A stretch of DNA of 64,000 bases from JARRQJ01 sp963761035 (GCA_963761035.1 CAVXFH010000002.1:2046001-2110000), one strand, 5' to 3'. Positions 42,309-52,239 are shown, counted from the first letter of the stretch. Notes: generated by a model from the sequence alone, not told the origin. Translations and numbers: made by a program.

Positions 42309-44519
42309 CTACTTAAGCAAGGTGATCTTCCAGCAATGGTGGATGCGCGGATTGCGCGCGAAGTCTTCGGGAATGGTCGATCGCGAGATATCTTCGATGT
42401 GTAATCCCGGCAATACCTCGTGGTTCATCTTGAAGCTGCGCAGATTGTTGGAAAAGATCAGTACGCCGCCAGGCGCCAGCAGCCGCGCGGTGGCGGCGAG
42501 CAATGCCGCGTGATCGCGCTGCACGTCGAAGGTCGCATCCATGCGCGCCGAGTTGGAGAAGCTGGGCGGATCGAGAAAGATCAGACCGTAGCGCATCTTC
42601 TCCTTCCCGACATCCTTCACCCATTCCAGGCAATCGGCTTGAATGTAATGGTGGCGCGCGTCGCTGTAGCCGTTAAGTGCCAGGTTCTTGCGCGCCCAAT
42701 CGAGATAGGTGCGCGACATGTCCACGGTGGTGGTGCTGGCGGCGGCGCCCGCCGCGGCGTAGACCGTGGCGGTGCCGGTATAGGCGAAGAGATTGAGAAA
42801 ATGCCGGCCGTACGCCAAGTCGCGCAGCAGGGCGCGGGTGAGGCGGTGATCGAGGAACAGACCGGTGTCGAGGTAATCGCTGAAGTTTACCAGGAAGCGC
42901 AGGCCGCCTTCGTCGACCTCATGGAATTCCCGGTTCTCGGCGAGCCTCTCATATTGCGCCGCGCCTTTTTGGCGGCGGCGCACCTTCAAGAACATCTGTT
43001 CGGGCGGAATTTCCAGCACCGGGGGGATCGCGGACAAAACCTCTTGCAGGCGCGCCTCCGACTTGGCCGGCACAATGTCCTTGGGCGCCTGGTATTCCTG
43101 CACGTGCACCCAGAGTTTATGCCCCCCGGAGCTGCTTGGGCTTTGCGTACCCTGATAGATGTCCACGGCGACGGCATATTCCGGCATGTCGGCATCGTAG
43201 AGACGATAACAGCTGATGTTTTCGCGCTTGGCCCAACTCCCTAGCTTCTTGAGATTCTTGCGCAAACGATTGGCGAACATCTCGGCGCCCGGCGTCAATG
43301 TTATTACTGCCGCCGTCTCCGGCGCCCCGGGTTCACGCGGCGTGACGAACCATTGCGGCTCGACCTCGAAGCACAGCAGTTTGCATTCCAGCGCGCCGTT
43401 GTACAGCGCATACATTTTTCTCGCGCGCAGCCCCATGCGCTTGCCCAGCTCCGGGTTGCCGGTGAGCACCGCGGCCCGCCAGCCGGCGAAGCGGGTCTTG
43501 ATCTGTTCGCCGAGATGGGCGTAGAGATATTGCAGTTCGGAGACATCGCCCAGGCGCTCCCCATAGGGCGGATTGGTCGCCAGCAAACCGGGGCGCCCAT
43601 CTTGCCCGGCGGGCGGTGTGCAGTCAGCAAGCTCGCGCCGCTCCACGTGCACGTAGCCGGTGAGTCCGGCGCGGGCGGCGTTTTCAACGGCGGCATGCAC
43701 GGCATGGCGGTCGGCGTCGAAGCCGATAATGGGGGGCATTTTAAGCAGTCCGGCGCCGCGGCGCTCGGCGGCCTCGTCCTTCAGCGTTTGCCAAAGTGCT
43801 GCATCGTGGCCGCGCCACCCGAGAAAGCCGAAATATTCGCGATCCATACCGGGGGCGATGTCCGCCGCCAGCAGCGCGCCCTCGATCAACAGCGTGCCGC
43901 CGCCGCACAACGGATCAATGAGCGGCCCGCCGGCTTCCGCAACAGCGGGCCAGCCGGCGCGCAGCAATACCGCGGCGGCGAGATTCTCCTTCATGGGCGC
44001 GGCCATGGCCTCGCCGCGATAACCGCGGCGGTGCAGACTCTCGCCGGAGAGATCGATGCTCACTGTCGCCTCGTCCCTGTGCAAATAGATGTTAATACGC
44101 AGCGCGGGCCGGATGCGTTCCACATTGGGCCGCCGCCCATAACGCTCGCGAAACTGATCGACGATGGCGTCCTTGGCCTTGAGCGCGCCGTACTGGCTGT
44201 GACTGATCCGGGATTGCGAGGTGGTGAAATCGACGGCCAGGCTGTCGTCGACGGCAAGGTGATCTTCCCAAGAGATAGTTTGTACTCCGTCGTACAATGC
44301 CTCGGGGGTCGCGGCTGTGAAACTGGCCAAGGGCAGCAGGATGCGGTTGGCAAGCCGCGACCACAGACAGGCGCGGTAGGCAATGCGTAAATCACCCTCG
44401 AAAGAGACGCCCGCGCGGGTCTCGCGCACGCCGCCGGCTCCAAGTTGGCGCAATTCGTCGGCGAGCAGGCCCTCCAACCCTTTAGGGGAGGTGGCAAATA
44501 AGCTTCGTGGCGTATTCAT
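42309..44519 (-). CDS. rlmL: Bifunctional 23S rRNA methyltransferase RlmKL
   Basis: A 736-residue protein. The N-terminal half has a THUMP domain (1-170) and an RlmL methyltransferase domain with DPLCGGGTLLIEGALLA and LLATNPPYGERLG (the NPPY motif), which makes m2G2445. The C-terminal half is the RlmK-type domain with FLNLFAYTGTATVYAAA and GLIFLDPPSFSNS, which makes m7G2069. The fused form is characteristic of Gammaproteobacteria. E. coli RlmKL is 702 residues. It is convergent with the cytochrome cluster and divergent from the AAA+/channel genes. Confidence 0.95.
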   Translation of the reverse strand: MNTPRSLFATSPKGLEGLLADELRQLGAGGVRETRAGVSFEGDLRIAYRACLWSRLANRILLPLASFTAATPEALYDGVQTISWEDHLAVDDSLAVDFTTSQSRISHSQYGALKAKDAIVDQFRERYGRRPNVERIRPALRINIYLHRDEATVSIDLSGESLHRRGYRGEAMAAPMKENLAAAVLLRAGWPAVAEAGGPLIDPLCGGGTLLIEGALLAADIAPGMDREYFGFLGWRGHDAALWQTLKDEAAERRGAGLLKMPPIIGFDADRHAVHAAVENAARAGLTGYVHVERRELADCTPPAGQDGRPGLLATNPPYGERLGDVSELQYLYAHLGEQIKTRFAGWRAAVLTGNPELGKRMGLRARKMYALYNGALECKLLCFEVEPQWFVTPREPGAPETAAVITLTPGAEMFANRLRKNLKKLGSWAKRENISCYRLYDADMPEYAVAVDIYQGTQSPSSSGGHKLWVHVQEYQAPKDIVPAKSEARLQEVLSAIPPVLEIPPEQMFLKVRRRQKGAAQYERLAENREFHEVDEGGLRFLVNFSDYLDTGLFLDHRLTRALLRDLAYGRHFLNLFAYTGTATVYAAAGAAASTTTVDMSRTYLDWARKNLALNGYSDARHHYIQADCLEWVKDVGKEKMRYGLIFLDPPSFSNSARMDATFDVQRDHAALLAATARLLAPGGVLIFSNNLRSFKMNHEVLPGLHIEDISRSTIPEDFARNPRIHHCWKITLLK

Positions 44520-44733
44520 GGCTAATCTTTCGTGGGCGTATTCTACTGGAGTGAGGCCTTGGAGCGGGAGGGATGAGGCAAGCCTGAAGTTTACATATGG
44601 ACATGATGCTCATAACCGCCAATCCAGAGGTCGATTATTCCGCCATCGATCACATCAAAATACTTCGGATAGCGAGTCGCGGACTGCTATTCTATGGCGC
44701 CGGTTGGATTGGCTGCTGTTCGGAGCGGTGTAG

Positions 44734-47700
44734 ATGTTTAGACCTTTTATTAAGGACGAGCGCGGGTTGACTTTACAACGGGTGTTGTTCGCTCTTTGCT
44801 TCTTGATCGCCGGTTTCAGCCAAAGTGCCGCTTATGCCGATGCCGCCGGGGAGGCGCGGCCTGCCTGTCCGTCTAAGAAACAGGTGGCGGCGCAGCTGGA
44901 AGAAAAAATCAATCAACTGCGGGATACCAAGGAACGCTTGGTCAGCCTGATCGCCGGCCAAGATCTGTCCGATGTCCCGCCCTCCGCGATTTTTACCGTC
45001 GACCTGGTGGATGAGGAAGCGGTGGCGCGGCGCATCAAGGAGTTGGCGGCCCGTGTTGCCGTCGGAACGCTGTCGGCATCGGAAATGCTGGCCGAAGAAA
45101 TGCCCTGTTTGCGTATCCATGCCGATCTGGCGTCCCGAGTGGAAGAAGCACGCAGCCTGGAGGATGAAGTCGACATACTGCGGTTGCAATTTCTGTCGCT
45201 GCCTCTGGAGCGGCGCGTGGCTTTTGTCAATGCGCAAAAGACCGTGGTTCTTCATACGGAAGCGGTTCAACGGCTGGAAGAGGAACGAAGCGCCGCCGAT
45301 CTGCAAAAGACGCAAGCGCTAAAGTCCATCGAGCTGGCCCGAGAGCGGGCCAAGACGGCGGCCAGTGCCGCGTTACGCGAGCTGGGTGCGCAGCGGGCAC
45401 TGCTGGAAAAGACACGCGAGGATCTCGCCACTATCAAAGGACGGTGGGCTTCGAGTCTGCAGGAGCGCGGGAAAGTCTATCAGGCCTATGCCGAAAATCT
45501 ATCCCGATTAAACGCGGTTCTTTATAAGGACAGCACGCTGCAAGAGGTCAGGGACGCCTATTCCCAGGTCGTGACGGTCTGGCGGCAACTGGTCGACGGC
45601 CTCTTTGTCAATATCGCCGAGATCGGCCAATCCGAATCTCTGCCGGAGATACCTTCCTATCCTTCGGCGTTGCTGGAACAACTCAACGGAAGCCCCGATG
45701 CGCAGGCATACATTAAGGCCAATGCAGAGGTACGTAATCAATATGGTACGTTAGTCGAGTTGCGCGATAAGCGCTTTGATGCGGAACGCGATAATGCCTA
45801 TCGCTTGTTGTTGCAAGCCGGTAAGTTACGCTCCGATTTGTTGAAAAAGACCGTCGCGATGGGGGATACGAGTCCACTCGATTTCTCCAAGGCCTATTTT
45901 AGCGATTTATCGCGCGAAATTAGAGTCGTGCCCTACCGCGAGATTGCCATCGTCTATTCAAAATTTATGGACATACGGCACAAGCTGGGGACGGGCCTGG
46001 AAGGCATCATCGATATCATTGAACAAATCTTCGTGCTTAGTTTCGTCATTGCCCTCCCATTTTTGACTTTTCATCTGCTGCGCAAATTGACGGAACGCTT
46101 GAATCAGCTACGGCGCAATTTATTGCGCCGACAGTTTACCCAGGATGTCAAGCAACGCCGGTTCTACGGGGGCATTGCTCTGTGGATTCAACGCATCAAT
46201 CCTTATTTGCCTTGGATGATAATGTTACTTGGGCTGCGGTTCGCGGAGGAACTGATCGCCACCACCGATTTGGCTGAAGTCGCCAGTCTTTTGCCATACC
46301 TTGAATATTACATATGGTACCGCATCTTTTTGAATGTAATCGTAGCGATGGTGGGATTGGTTGCGTATTCCGGTTCATCCAGAGTCGTCACGGGTATCCG
46401 CGATCGAGTGCAGCGCACCTCCAGGGAGGTCGGCCTCTTTTTCCTCGTCGCGATGATAATCATGCATGCCACCAACGATGTGGTAGGCGAGGCGCTAGCC
46501 TACCACATCGTTTACTGGCTAATGGTGTATGTCGGTGCCTTCGTGTGCTTTTACGCGGCGCAACACTGGCGTGCCGAACTAATTCAAGCGGCGGAAAACA
46601 TGCTGCCGCAAGTTTTGGCCGGTTTGGCGAACCGCTATTGTCGGGGTTGGACGGCATGGTTTGCGTCATTGCCGGTATTGCTGTTGATTATTCTGTACTA
46701 CCTGGGTGAAAAAGCGCTGGAATTGGCTAATCATCTGGATTTCTTTAAACGCATAGGCTCGGAAATATTTCGGCGCAGAATCGAGAGCACGGTGGGAAAG
46801 AATGAACGCGCGGGCGTTCATGCCGGTAAAGATCTGTCGGCCGAATACCTGCAATATTTTGATTTAGGCCCGCCCGCGGATCCTGCGTTATTGATTGAGC
46901 CGACCAACGGTATCGTCGATGGCCTCCTGGAGAAAATCACCCGATGGCGCGAAGGGGAGACCGGTGAAAATTCGTTGGCGATATACGGCAGCAAGGGCAG
47001 CGGCAAGACATCACTGTTCAATATCGTGGAGCAGCGCGTCAAGGCTGAACGCGTCTTCCGCCTTTCTGTGCCGCCAAAACTTTATACCAGGGAGGCCGTT
47101 TATCAGTTCTTCGCCGAGAAATTAGGGTTTGACTACAGCAAGGGCGTCACGGCGTCGAAAGAAGGCGATCCACCAGCCGAGAAAATACTCGTACTGGTGG
47201 ATGAGGCCCAAAATATGTTTTTGAGCGCCCTGGGATGTTTCGAGGGTTATAAGGCGTTCTTGGAGTTGATTGCCGCCGATGACGGGCATGTTTTCTGGTT
47301 GGCCAACTTCAATCATCGCTCCTGGGATTATTTGCTCGGCGTGTTCAAGGGCCATCAGTATTTTAGCAGCGCCATGGAGATGCCGCCCTTGAACGAAGAG
47401 GACATCCAACGGCTTATCATGGCCAGACATCGCCGGGCGTCCTTTAAGTTGTCTTATGACGCCATTATCCGCGCCACACAAAACATAGACGAATATACGG
47501 TCATGGAACAGATCGAAGCGCAATTTTTTCGACTCTTATGGAGGCAGTCCAAAGGCAATCCGCGCGCGGCCCTGGTGCTGTGGTTGTCCGCGTTACGGCA
47601 GATATCCGGCAATGTATTGAAAGTCGGTATACCGCAGTATTCTCAATTGAAGGGAATGGAGCTCTTGAACGACGACGTCATGTTCGTCTATGCGGCGATC

Positions 47701-47898
47701 ATGCGCCATGAAAATCTGTCCTTGTCCGAATTGGTGTTGACGACCGGGTTGACCATGGCAACCATCAAGGACGCGGTTAAGATCGGTTTGGATAGCGAGG
47801 TGATCTACAAGGGAGACGGCGAGCGTTTCCGCGTAACGCCGGTGGATCAATATACCCTGGAGCAACTATTAATCGGGAAGAATTTTATTTATGGATAG
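44734..47898 (+). CDS. Membrane-anchored AAA+ ATPase with periplasmic coiled coil
   Basis: A 1054-residue protein of unusual design. A signal peptide ends at about residue 37 (YADAAG). Residues 50-420 are helical and charged, a coiled coil in the periplasm, as in MscK-type channels. Predicted helices lie near 428-448, 482-500, 527-545, 566-584, 592-610 and 643-660. Cytoplasmic residues 700-1054 hold an AAA+/ORC-like ATPase: Walker A GSKGSGKTS (752-760), Walker B LVLVDEAQN (Asp823, Glu824) and a C-terminal winged-helix-like segment. An MscS-type channel gene starts inside the last eight bases. I infer an ATP-linked channel assembly; no named family is recognised. Confidence 0.75.
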   Translation: MFRPFIKDERGLTLQRVLFALCFLIAGFSQSAAYADAAGEARPACPSKKQVAAQLEEKINQLRDTKERLVSLIAGQDLSDVPPSAIFTVDLVDEEAVARRIKELAARVAVGTLSASEMLAEEMPCLRIHADLASRVEEARSLEDEVDILRLQFLSLPLERRVAFVNAQKTVVLHTEAVQRLEEERSAADLQKTQALKSIELARERAKTAASAALRELGAQRALLEKTREDLATIKGRWASSLQERGKVYQAYAENLSRLNAVLYKDSTLQEVRDAYSQVVTVWRQLVDGLFVNIAEIGQSESLPEIPSYPSALLEQLNGSPDAQAYIKANAEVRNQYGTLVELRDKRFDAERDNAYRLLLQAGKLRSDLLKKTVAMGDTSPLDFSKAYFSDLSREIRVVPYREIAIVYSKFMDIRHKLGTGLEGIIDIIEQIFVLSFVIALPFLTFHLLRKLTERLNQLRRNLLRRQFTQDVKQRRFYGGIALWIQRINPYLPWMIMLLGLRFAEELIATTDLAEVASLLPYLEYYIWYRIFLNVIVAMVGLVAYSGSSRVVTGIRDRVQRTSREVGLFFLVAMIIMHATNDVVGEALAYHIVYWLMVYVGAFVCFYAAQHWRAELIQAAENMLPQVLAGLANRYCRGWTAWFASLPVLLLIILYYLGEKALELANHLDFFKRIGSEIFRRRIESTVGKNERAGVHAGKDLSAEYLQYFDLGPPADPALLIEPTNGIVDGLLEKITRWREGETGENSLAIYGSKGSGKTSLFNIVEQRVKAERVFRLSVPPKLYTREAVYQFFAEKLGFDYSKGVTASKEGDPPAEKILVLVDEAQNMFLSALGCFEGYKAFLELIAADDGHVFWLANFNHRSWDYLLGVFKGHQYFSSAMEMPPLNEEDIQRLIMARHRRASFKLSYDAIIRATQNIDEYTVMEQIEAQFFRLLWRQSKGNPRAALVLWLSALRQISGNVLKVGIPQYSQLKGMELLNDDVMFVYAAIMRHENLSLSELVLTTGLTMATIKDAVKIGLDSEVIYKGDGERFRVTPVDQYTLEQLLIGKNFIYG

Positions 47899-49165
47899 CA
47901 ACAGCTTTAACCAATTGGGGGATGTGGCGCAGTTATTTAGGGCTGACCGCCTGGTCTTGCTGTTAATCAGCATCGGCGTCTTGGTGCTGATCGTCAAGAT
48001 AATCGAGAAGGGGGCGGAGTACGTATATATACGCCTTCCTTTGCGTCGCCTGCTGGTGTCGCAAATCGTCACCAGCGTGACGTTCCTGATCTATATCCTG
48101 GGAGCGCCGTTTCTGGTGTATGTCATATTGAGTCCGCCCAAGGAATTGATGATCGCGATCGGCGGTAGCGTTGCCGTCGCCCTCGGCCTATCACTGAAGG
48201 ATTTGGTGGCCTCCGTAATCGCGGGATTCATTCTGCTTTTCGACCGGCCCTTCCTCGTGGGGGACCGAGTCGCGTTCGGCGATACCTACGGCGATATCAA
48301 AAGTATCGGTCTGCGGGCGGTGCGATTAGTGACGCTGGACGATAATTTGGTCACCATACCCAATAACCGCTTTATGAACGATGTTGTGGCGTCCGGTAAT
48401 GCCGGCGCATTAGTCATGATGGTGGTAATGAATTTTCATTTACGCCTCGACGCGGACATCGTTAAGGCCCGCGATATTCTCTACGAGGTGCTGGTAACCA
48501 GCCGTTTTGTGTATCTCAATAAGCCGGTTAACACCGTGGTTAGGGAGGTGGCGGTTGCCGAACAGATCGTCATGCAACTCGCGGCCAAGGCCTACGTGTT
48601 GGATACCCGCTTCGAGAAGGACTTCCAGACCGACGTCTTTCTGCGGGCTACGGAGGCATTCAGCAATGCCGGTATCGGGCGGCCGCTGCTTCTGCAAAGA
48701 GACAATAGCCGACGTTCAATCTCGCCGGCTTTCTTGACAGGCGCCGGGTCGACTTTATCATCCGCGATGGTCGATCAACTTGAAGATACATGCGCTGAAG
48801 GCGTCGGGCCGCCAGGGATCGTCGGCGGCCGGCGCCGTGTACGGCGTTGCGGCGCGAATTCGCGTAACGGCTGCTTCCACCGCGCGCTGCAGTACGGCGC
48901 TCTCCTTGTTGCGCCCCCGGCCGTAGCAAAGTTGTTGCACGTCGCGCACCGTATCGCGCATCGCCGCGTCGCCGCCGTGCCGTGCCTCCCAAGCGTTCAA
49001 GCCTTGTTCCAGGGTGCGGCTGCCGAAGGCGGCGAGCAACTGGGCCTGCAGGGGATGAGGGTTTGCCATCGGGATCGCCGGGCGTGCAGGCGGCGTATTG
49101 CTCTCCACGGTGAGGCTTTGGGGCCGTTGCCGCTTCCGCAGCAGGATCAGGGTGATGATCCATAA
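47891..49165 (+). CDS. MscS-family mechanosensitive channel with abnormal C-terminal tail
   Basis: Residues 1-265 form a small MscS-type channel: helices at about 21-36, 57-80 and the pore helix GGSVAVALGLSLKDLVASVIAG (91-112), then the beta domain with FDRPFLVGDRVAFGDTYGDI and VTIPNNRFMNDVV. Homology ends at about residue 262 (FSNAGIG), where MscS proteins normally stop. The remaining 160 codons are Arg/Pro/Gly-rich, and from 48758 they run antisense to batD. Another frame stops at 48737, so a single-base change or sequencing error has probably fused an antisense tail. The start overlaps the AAA+ gene by eight bases. Confidence 0.85.
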   Translation: MDSNSFNQLGDVAQLFRADRLVLLLISIGVLVLIVKIIEKGAEYVYIRLPLRRLLVSQIVTSVTFLIYILGAPFLVYVILSPPKELMIAIGGSVAVALGLSLKDLVASVIAGFILLFDRPFLVGDRVAFGDTYGDIKSIGLRAVRLVTLDDNLVTIPNNRFMNDVVASGNAGALVMMVVMNFHLRLDADIVKARDILYEVLVTSRFVYLNKPVNTVVREVAVAEQIVMQLAAKAYVLDTRFEKDFQTDVFLRATEAFSNAGIGRPLLLQRDNSRRSISPAFLTGAGSTLSSAMVDQLEDTCAEGVGPPGIVGGRRRVRRCGANSRNGCFHRALQYGALLVAPPAVAKLLHVAHRIAHRRVAAVPCLPSVQALFQGAAAEGGEQLGLQGMRVCHRDRRACRRRIALHGEALGPLPLPQQDQGDDP

Positions 49166-50413
49166 CAGGGCGAATACCGCGGTAGCGGCTTGCCAGGTGA
49201 AGGACGGATTGCCGGCGGGGTTTGGAATTTGTTCGCGCGTTTTAGCGGCATCCGCAGTCGTCGCCGGCATCGTCGCCGCGCTCGCGGCGGGCACCACCAG
49301 GCTGGGTCCCGGCGATTCGGCCACGTCCATGACGCCGCGCTCGGTATCGAAATAGGGGATGCGCAGCGGCGGCAGGTTGAAGGTGCCGCCGTCTTGCGGC
49401 AATGCCGACAAGGTATAGGTCGTGACCGTGGTCATGCCGGCGGTGGCGGTCTCCGCGTCGCGTCGGGCGCGGTCGCTGTAGACTTTTATCCCCGCGGGCA
49501 GCGGCGGTAACGGCAAGACGTCGGGCAGGGAAAAGTTGCTGAACGGACCGCGCACGGTGAGCGTCCATGTACTGATGTTGTTGACCGCGGGCGCGGGCGC
49601 GGGTGCGCTTTGGGTCAGCACGGGTTTACCTACGGTAATATTCGCCGGTACGTCCGCGGGCAGAGCCTTGACCGCCACGCGCTGTTGTACATGGGGCAGG
49701 CGCAGCTTGCGGCCGTCGGCGGTGACGATCCACACGTCGGGCAGATAGACGCGCATGATGCCGCTCTGTTTCGGAAAGATCGCCCAGGCGATGCGCGTCA
49801 CGTCATAGCCGATGCCTTTGACGGTCTCCTTGCGTTCGCTCTGGGGCAGATCGCGGTGCTCCAGGAGTTCGATGGCCAGGGGTTCGGTGGAGATGTATTC
49901 GCCGATGCTGGCGGTCTTGAGCTGCACGCGGTGATACACGTCCAGCCAGGCCACGAATTGCTCGCGCTGCCACACCGTTTGCTTGCTCACGCCGCCGCGG
50001 CTGAAGATTTCCGGTACAGTGCCGGGCGGCAGCGCGCGCGCCGTGATGGCGATGGGCGCGGTGCTGAGACCGTCGACGCTGAAGGCGGGGATGGTGAGGC
50101 GGCCGGCGCGGCGCGGAAACAGATCGACGCTCAGCGCTGAGGTGGAACGGCCGCGGCCGCGATAGATGTTGAAGCTGTTTTCCACATGGGGCGTGCCGAG
50201 ATCGAAGTCCCGGGTGAGCACGCTGAGATCGACGTTGGGCGAGACGCCTTCCGCGCGCAGCCGCTCGTCGCTATTGGTGAGGGACAGCGTCAAGACCACA
50301 TGTTCGTTCAAGACCGCGTCCTTGCGATCCACGCTGGCGGTCAGTTCGGCGGCCTGCGCCGCGGCGAGACTCAGCAGTACGCACAATAAGACCGAGAAGT
50401 AACGCATTACCAT
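48758..50413 (-). CDS. batD: BatD-family oxygen-tolerance/aerotolerance protein
   Basis: A 551-residue protein with a signal peptide (to about AAQAAE), long immunoglobulin-like beta domains (residues 25-380) and one C-terminal membrane helix (AATAVFALLWIITLILL, about 405-425), followed by a cytoplasmic tail. LTASVDRKDAVLNEHVVLTLSL at the start of the mature part is the typical BatD beginning. Bat proteins form a membrane complex with VWA partners and MoxR ATPase; their job is poorly known but linked to envelope stress. It overlaps batB/C by seven bases. The last 408 bp lie antisense to the tail of the channel gene. Confidence 0.9.
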   Translation of the reverse strand: MVMRYFSVLLCVLLSLAAAQAAELTASVDRKDAVLNEHVVLTLSLTNSDERLRAEGVSPNVDLSVLTRDFDLGTPHVENSFNIYRGRGRSTSALSVDLFPRRAGRLTIPAFSVDGLSTAPIAITARALPPGTVPEIFSRGGVSKQTVWQREQFVAWLDVYHRVQLKTASIGEYISTEPLAIELLEHRDLPQSERKETVKGIGYDVTRIAWAIFPKQSGIMRVYLPDVWIVTADGRKLRLPHVQQRVAVKALPADVPANITVGKPVLTQSAPAPAPAVNNISTWTLTVRGPFSNFSLPDVLPLPPLPAGIKVYSDRARRDAETATAGMTTVTTYTLSALPQDGGTFNLPPLRIPYFDTERGVMDVAESPGPSLVVPAASAATMPATTADAAKTREQIPNPAGNPSFTWQAATAVFALLWIITLILLRKRQRPQSLTVESNTPPARPAIPMANPHPLQAQLLAAFGSRTLEQGLNAWEARHGGDAAMRDTVRDVQQLCYGRGRNKESAVLQRAVEAAVTRIRAATPYTAPAADDPWRPDAFSACIFKLIDHRG

Positions 50414-52239
50414 GGCTTACCCTCGATGATCATGACCTTGGGCCCGTAATCGTCCTGGCGGAATCGGCGGCGCAGGAATTCCGCGGAGTTGTCCCGCAAG
50501 GCCTCCAATTGCGGCGAACCGCTGCCGTGTGCGGCGCTGGTGCGCCACAACGCCAGGGTTTGTTGCAGGCGTTGTTCGGGGTTGTCGTGAGGCGGAGGTG
50601 CGTCACCGCCGGGGTGTTGCCGCGCCGCTGATCCTGTTTGCGCCGGGTTGGAAACGTGATCCGACGACGGATTGGCGGTAGCGGTCTGTGCGTTGCGGTC
50701 ATCGCCGCGGCCCTGGCGGTCGGTCTGTTCGGCATCGGCGCGGGCGTCGTTGACGTCGGGCGGCGGCGTGTGTTTGGCGTCCGTGCGTTGCCATTCGCCG
50801 CGATGGGCATCGAGGAATTGATTCACCAGGCTGAGGTTGAGCGCCGCCTGGGCGAGATTGGGCTGCAGGCGCAGCGCGGCGCGATAGGCATTACTTGCTC
50901 CTTCGAAGCGATGCAATTGCGCCAGGGCATTCCCGGTGTTGTAGTAGGCGCGGGCCTTTTGCGCGTCGTCGCCGGCGAACACGGACGCACGTTTGAAGGC
51001 GTCGAGGGCGGTCTGCCAATCTTGACGATGATAGGCCGCGGCGCCCAGACCCAACCGCCCGCTGTAACTGTCCACGTCGCTGTAAAGTTTTTGTGCCCGA
51101 CTATAGTCGCCTTGCTGCAAGGCTTCATAGGCACGCTGCTCGGTCCACGGCGCCGCTTCGCCCGGTGGCGGCCACAACAATAGCGAAGGCAGCAGCAGGG
51201 GCAGTATCAAGAAGGCCGGGCCTTTATGTCCCCAGGAGGGGATTGAGTGCTCGCGGTGCCGCGAGCCGTTCCACAGGAACAGAATCAGACTCATCGCCAG
51301 CAGCCAGGGATAGAGGGCGATGCCTCCCGGCCGCGGCTGCGAAGCGGCATGGGACGCGGCGCGGGTGCGGCTGCGCAATTGCGCGAGGACCGCGCGCCAA
51401 TCCCGGCCATCATCGCCGAGATCGAAGTAGGCGCCGTGAGCGGTCTGGGCCAAAGTCTGCAACTCCCTGCGATCAAGATGGGAGATCACGACTTGTCCCC
51501 GGTAGCGCATGAAATGGCCGTCGGCGTCCGGCACCGGGGCGCCGCCTGCCGTGCCGACGCCGATCACGAACAAGGGAATATGGTCGGCGCCCAAACGCCG
51601 CGCCGCCGCTACGGTGTCGGGATCGTGATATTCGCCGTCGCTGAGCAGCACGATAGCGCGGCTGTGATCGACGCTGACGCCGAGCAGACGTTGCGCCACT
51701 TCCAGGGCCCGCGCCAGATTGGAGCCGGGCAGCTCGGTGAGGGTGGGATCGAGCAGATCCACAAAATGCAGAAAGGCATCGTGATCGGTGGTTAGCGGCA
51801 GCAGGGTGTAGGCATTGGCGGAGAAGGCCACCAGTGCCAAGCGATCGCCGCCGAGCACGGCGGTGAAATCATGCAACTCCCGTTTGGTCCGTTCCAGGCG
51901 CGTGGGACTGATGTCGGCGGCGGACATGGACGGCGAGATATCCACGACCACGGCGATATCGGCGCCGCGCTGCTCGCCAGGCGCGGTGTTCCGGGGTTGC
52001 CAGTAGGGACCGGCGGCGGCCAGGGCCGCCAAGGTCCAGGCGAGGACTAAACTGACGGATTGCACGGGACGTTGTGCTACACCGATCAACAAGCGTTGCA
52101 ACAGCGGCGGATCGGCGAAGCCTTGCAATTTACTCCGGCGCCCGTTCTGTCTGCGCCATGCCAGGGTCAGCCACGGCAACACAATCAGCAGCAGCCATAG
52201 CGGTTCGCGCCAATGCAGCGCAGACAGCCAGGCGCTCAC
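50407..52239 (-). CDS. batB: BatB-BatC fusion: VWA domain plus TPR domain
   Basis: A 610-residue protein from GTG at 52239, which overlaps the batA stop as GTGA; any start further upstream lies inside batA. The N-terminus has two membrane helices (about 15-30, 55-72), then a VWA domain with the metal site VVVDISPSMSAAD (about residue 92), a helix near 310-330, another after 345, and a TPR domain at about 370-460 (YEALQQGDYSRAQKLYSDV, ARAYYNTGNALAQLHRFEGASNAYRAALRL). The end is Asp/Arg/Gln/Pro-rich. In Bacteroides and Leptospira BatB and BatC are separate; here they are one chain. Confidence 0.92.
   Translation of the reverse strand: MSAWLSALHWREPLWLLLIVLPWLTLAWRRQNGRRSKLQGFADPPLLQRLLIGVAQRPVQSVSLVLAWTLAALAAAGPYWQPRNTAPGEQRGADIAVVVDISPSMSAADISPTRLERTKRELHDFTAVLGGDRLALVAFSANAYTLLPLTTDHDAFLHFVDLLDPTLTELPGSNLARALEVAQRLLGVSVDHSRAIVLLSDGEYHDPDTVAAARRLGADHIPLFVIGVGTAGGAPVPDADGHFMRYRGQVVISHLDRRELQTLAQTAHGAYFDLGDDGRDWRAVLAQLRSRTRAASHAASQPRPGGIALYPWLLAMSLILFLWNGSRHREHSIPSWGHKGPAFLILPLLLPSLLLWPPPGEAAPWTEQRAYEALQQGDYSRAQKLYSDVDSYSGRLGLGAAAYHRQDWQTALDAFKRASVFAGDDAQKARAYYNTGNALAQLHRFEGASNAYRAALRLQPNLAQAALNLSLVNQFLDAHRGEWQRTDAKHTPPPDVNDARADAEQTDRQGRGDDRNAQTATANPSSDHVSNPAQTGSAARQHPGGDAPPPHDNPEQRLQQTLALWRTSAAHGSGSPQLEALRDNSAEFLRRRFRQDDYGPKVMIIEGKPW

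Noticed and set aside
43353..44390. Plus-strand frame of 345 codons inside rlmL
   Set aside because: RlmKL motifs fill the minus strand over the whole interval. The plus-strand product is Gly/Arg/Ala-rich with no motif.
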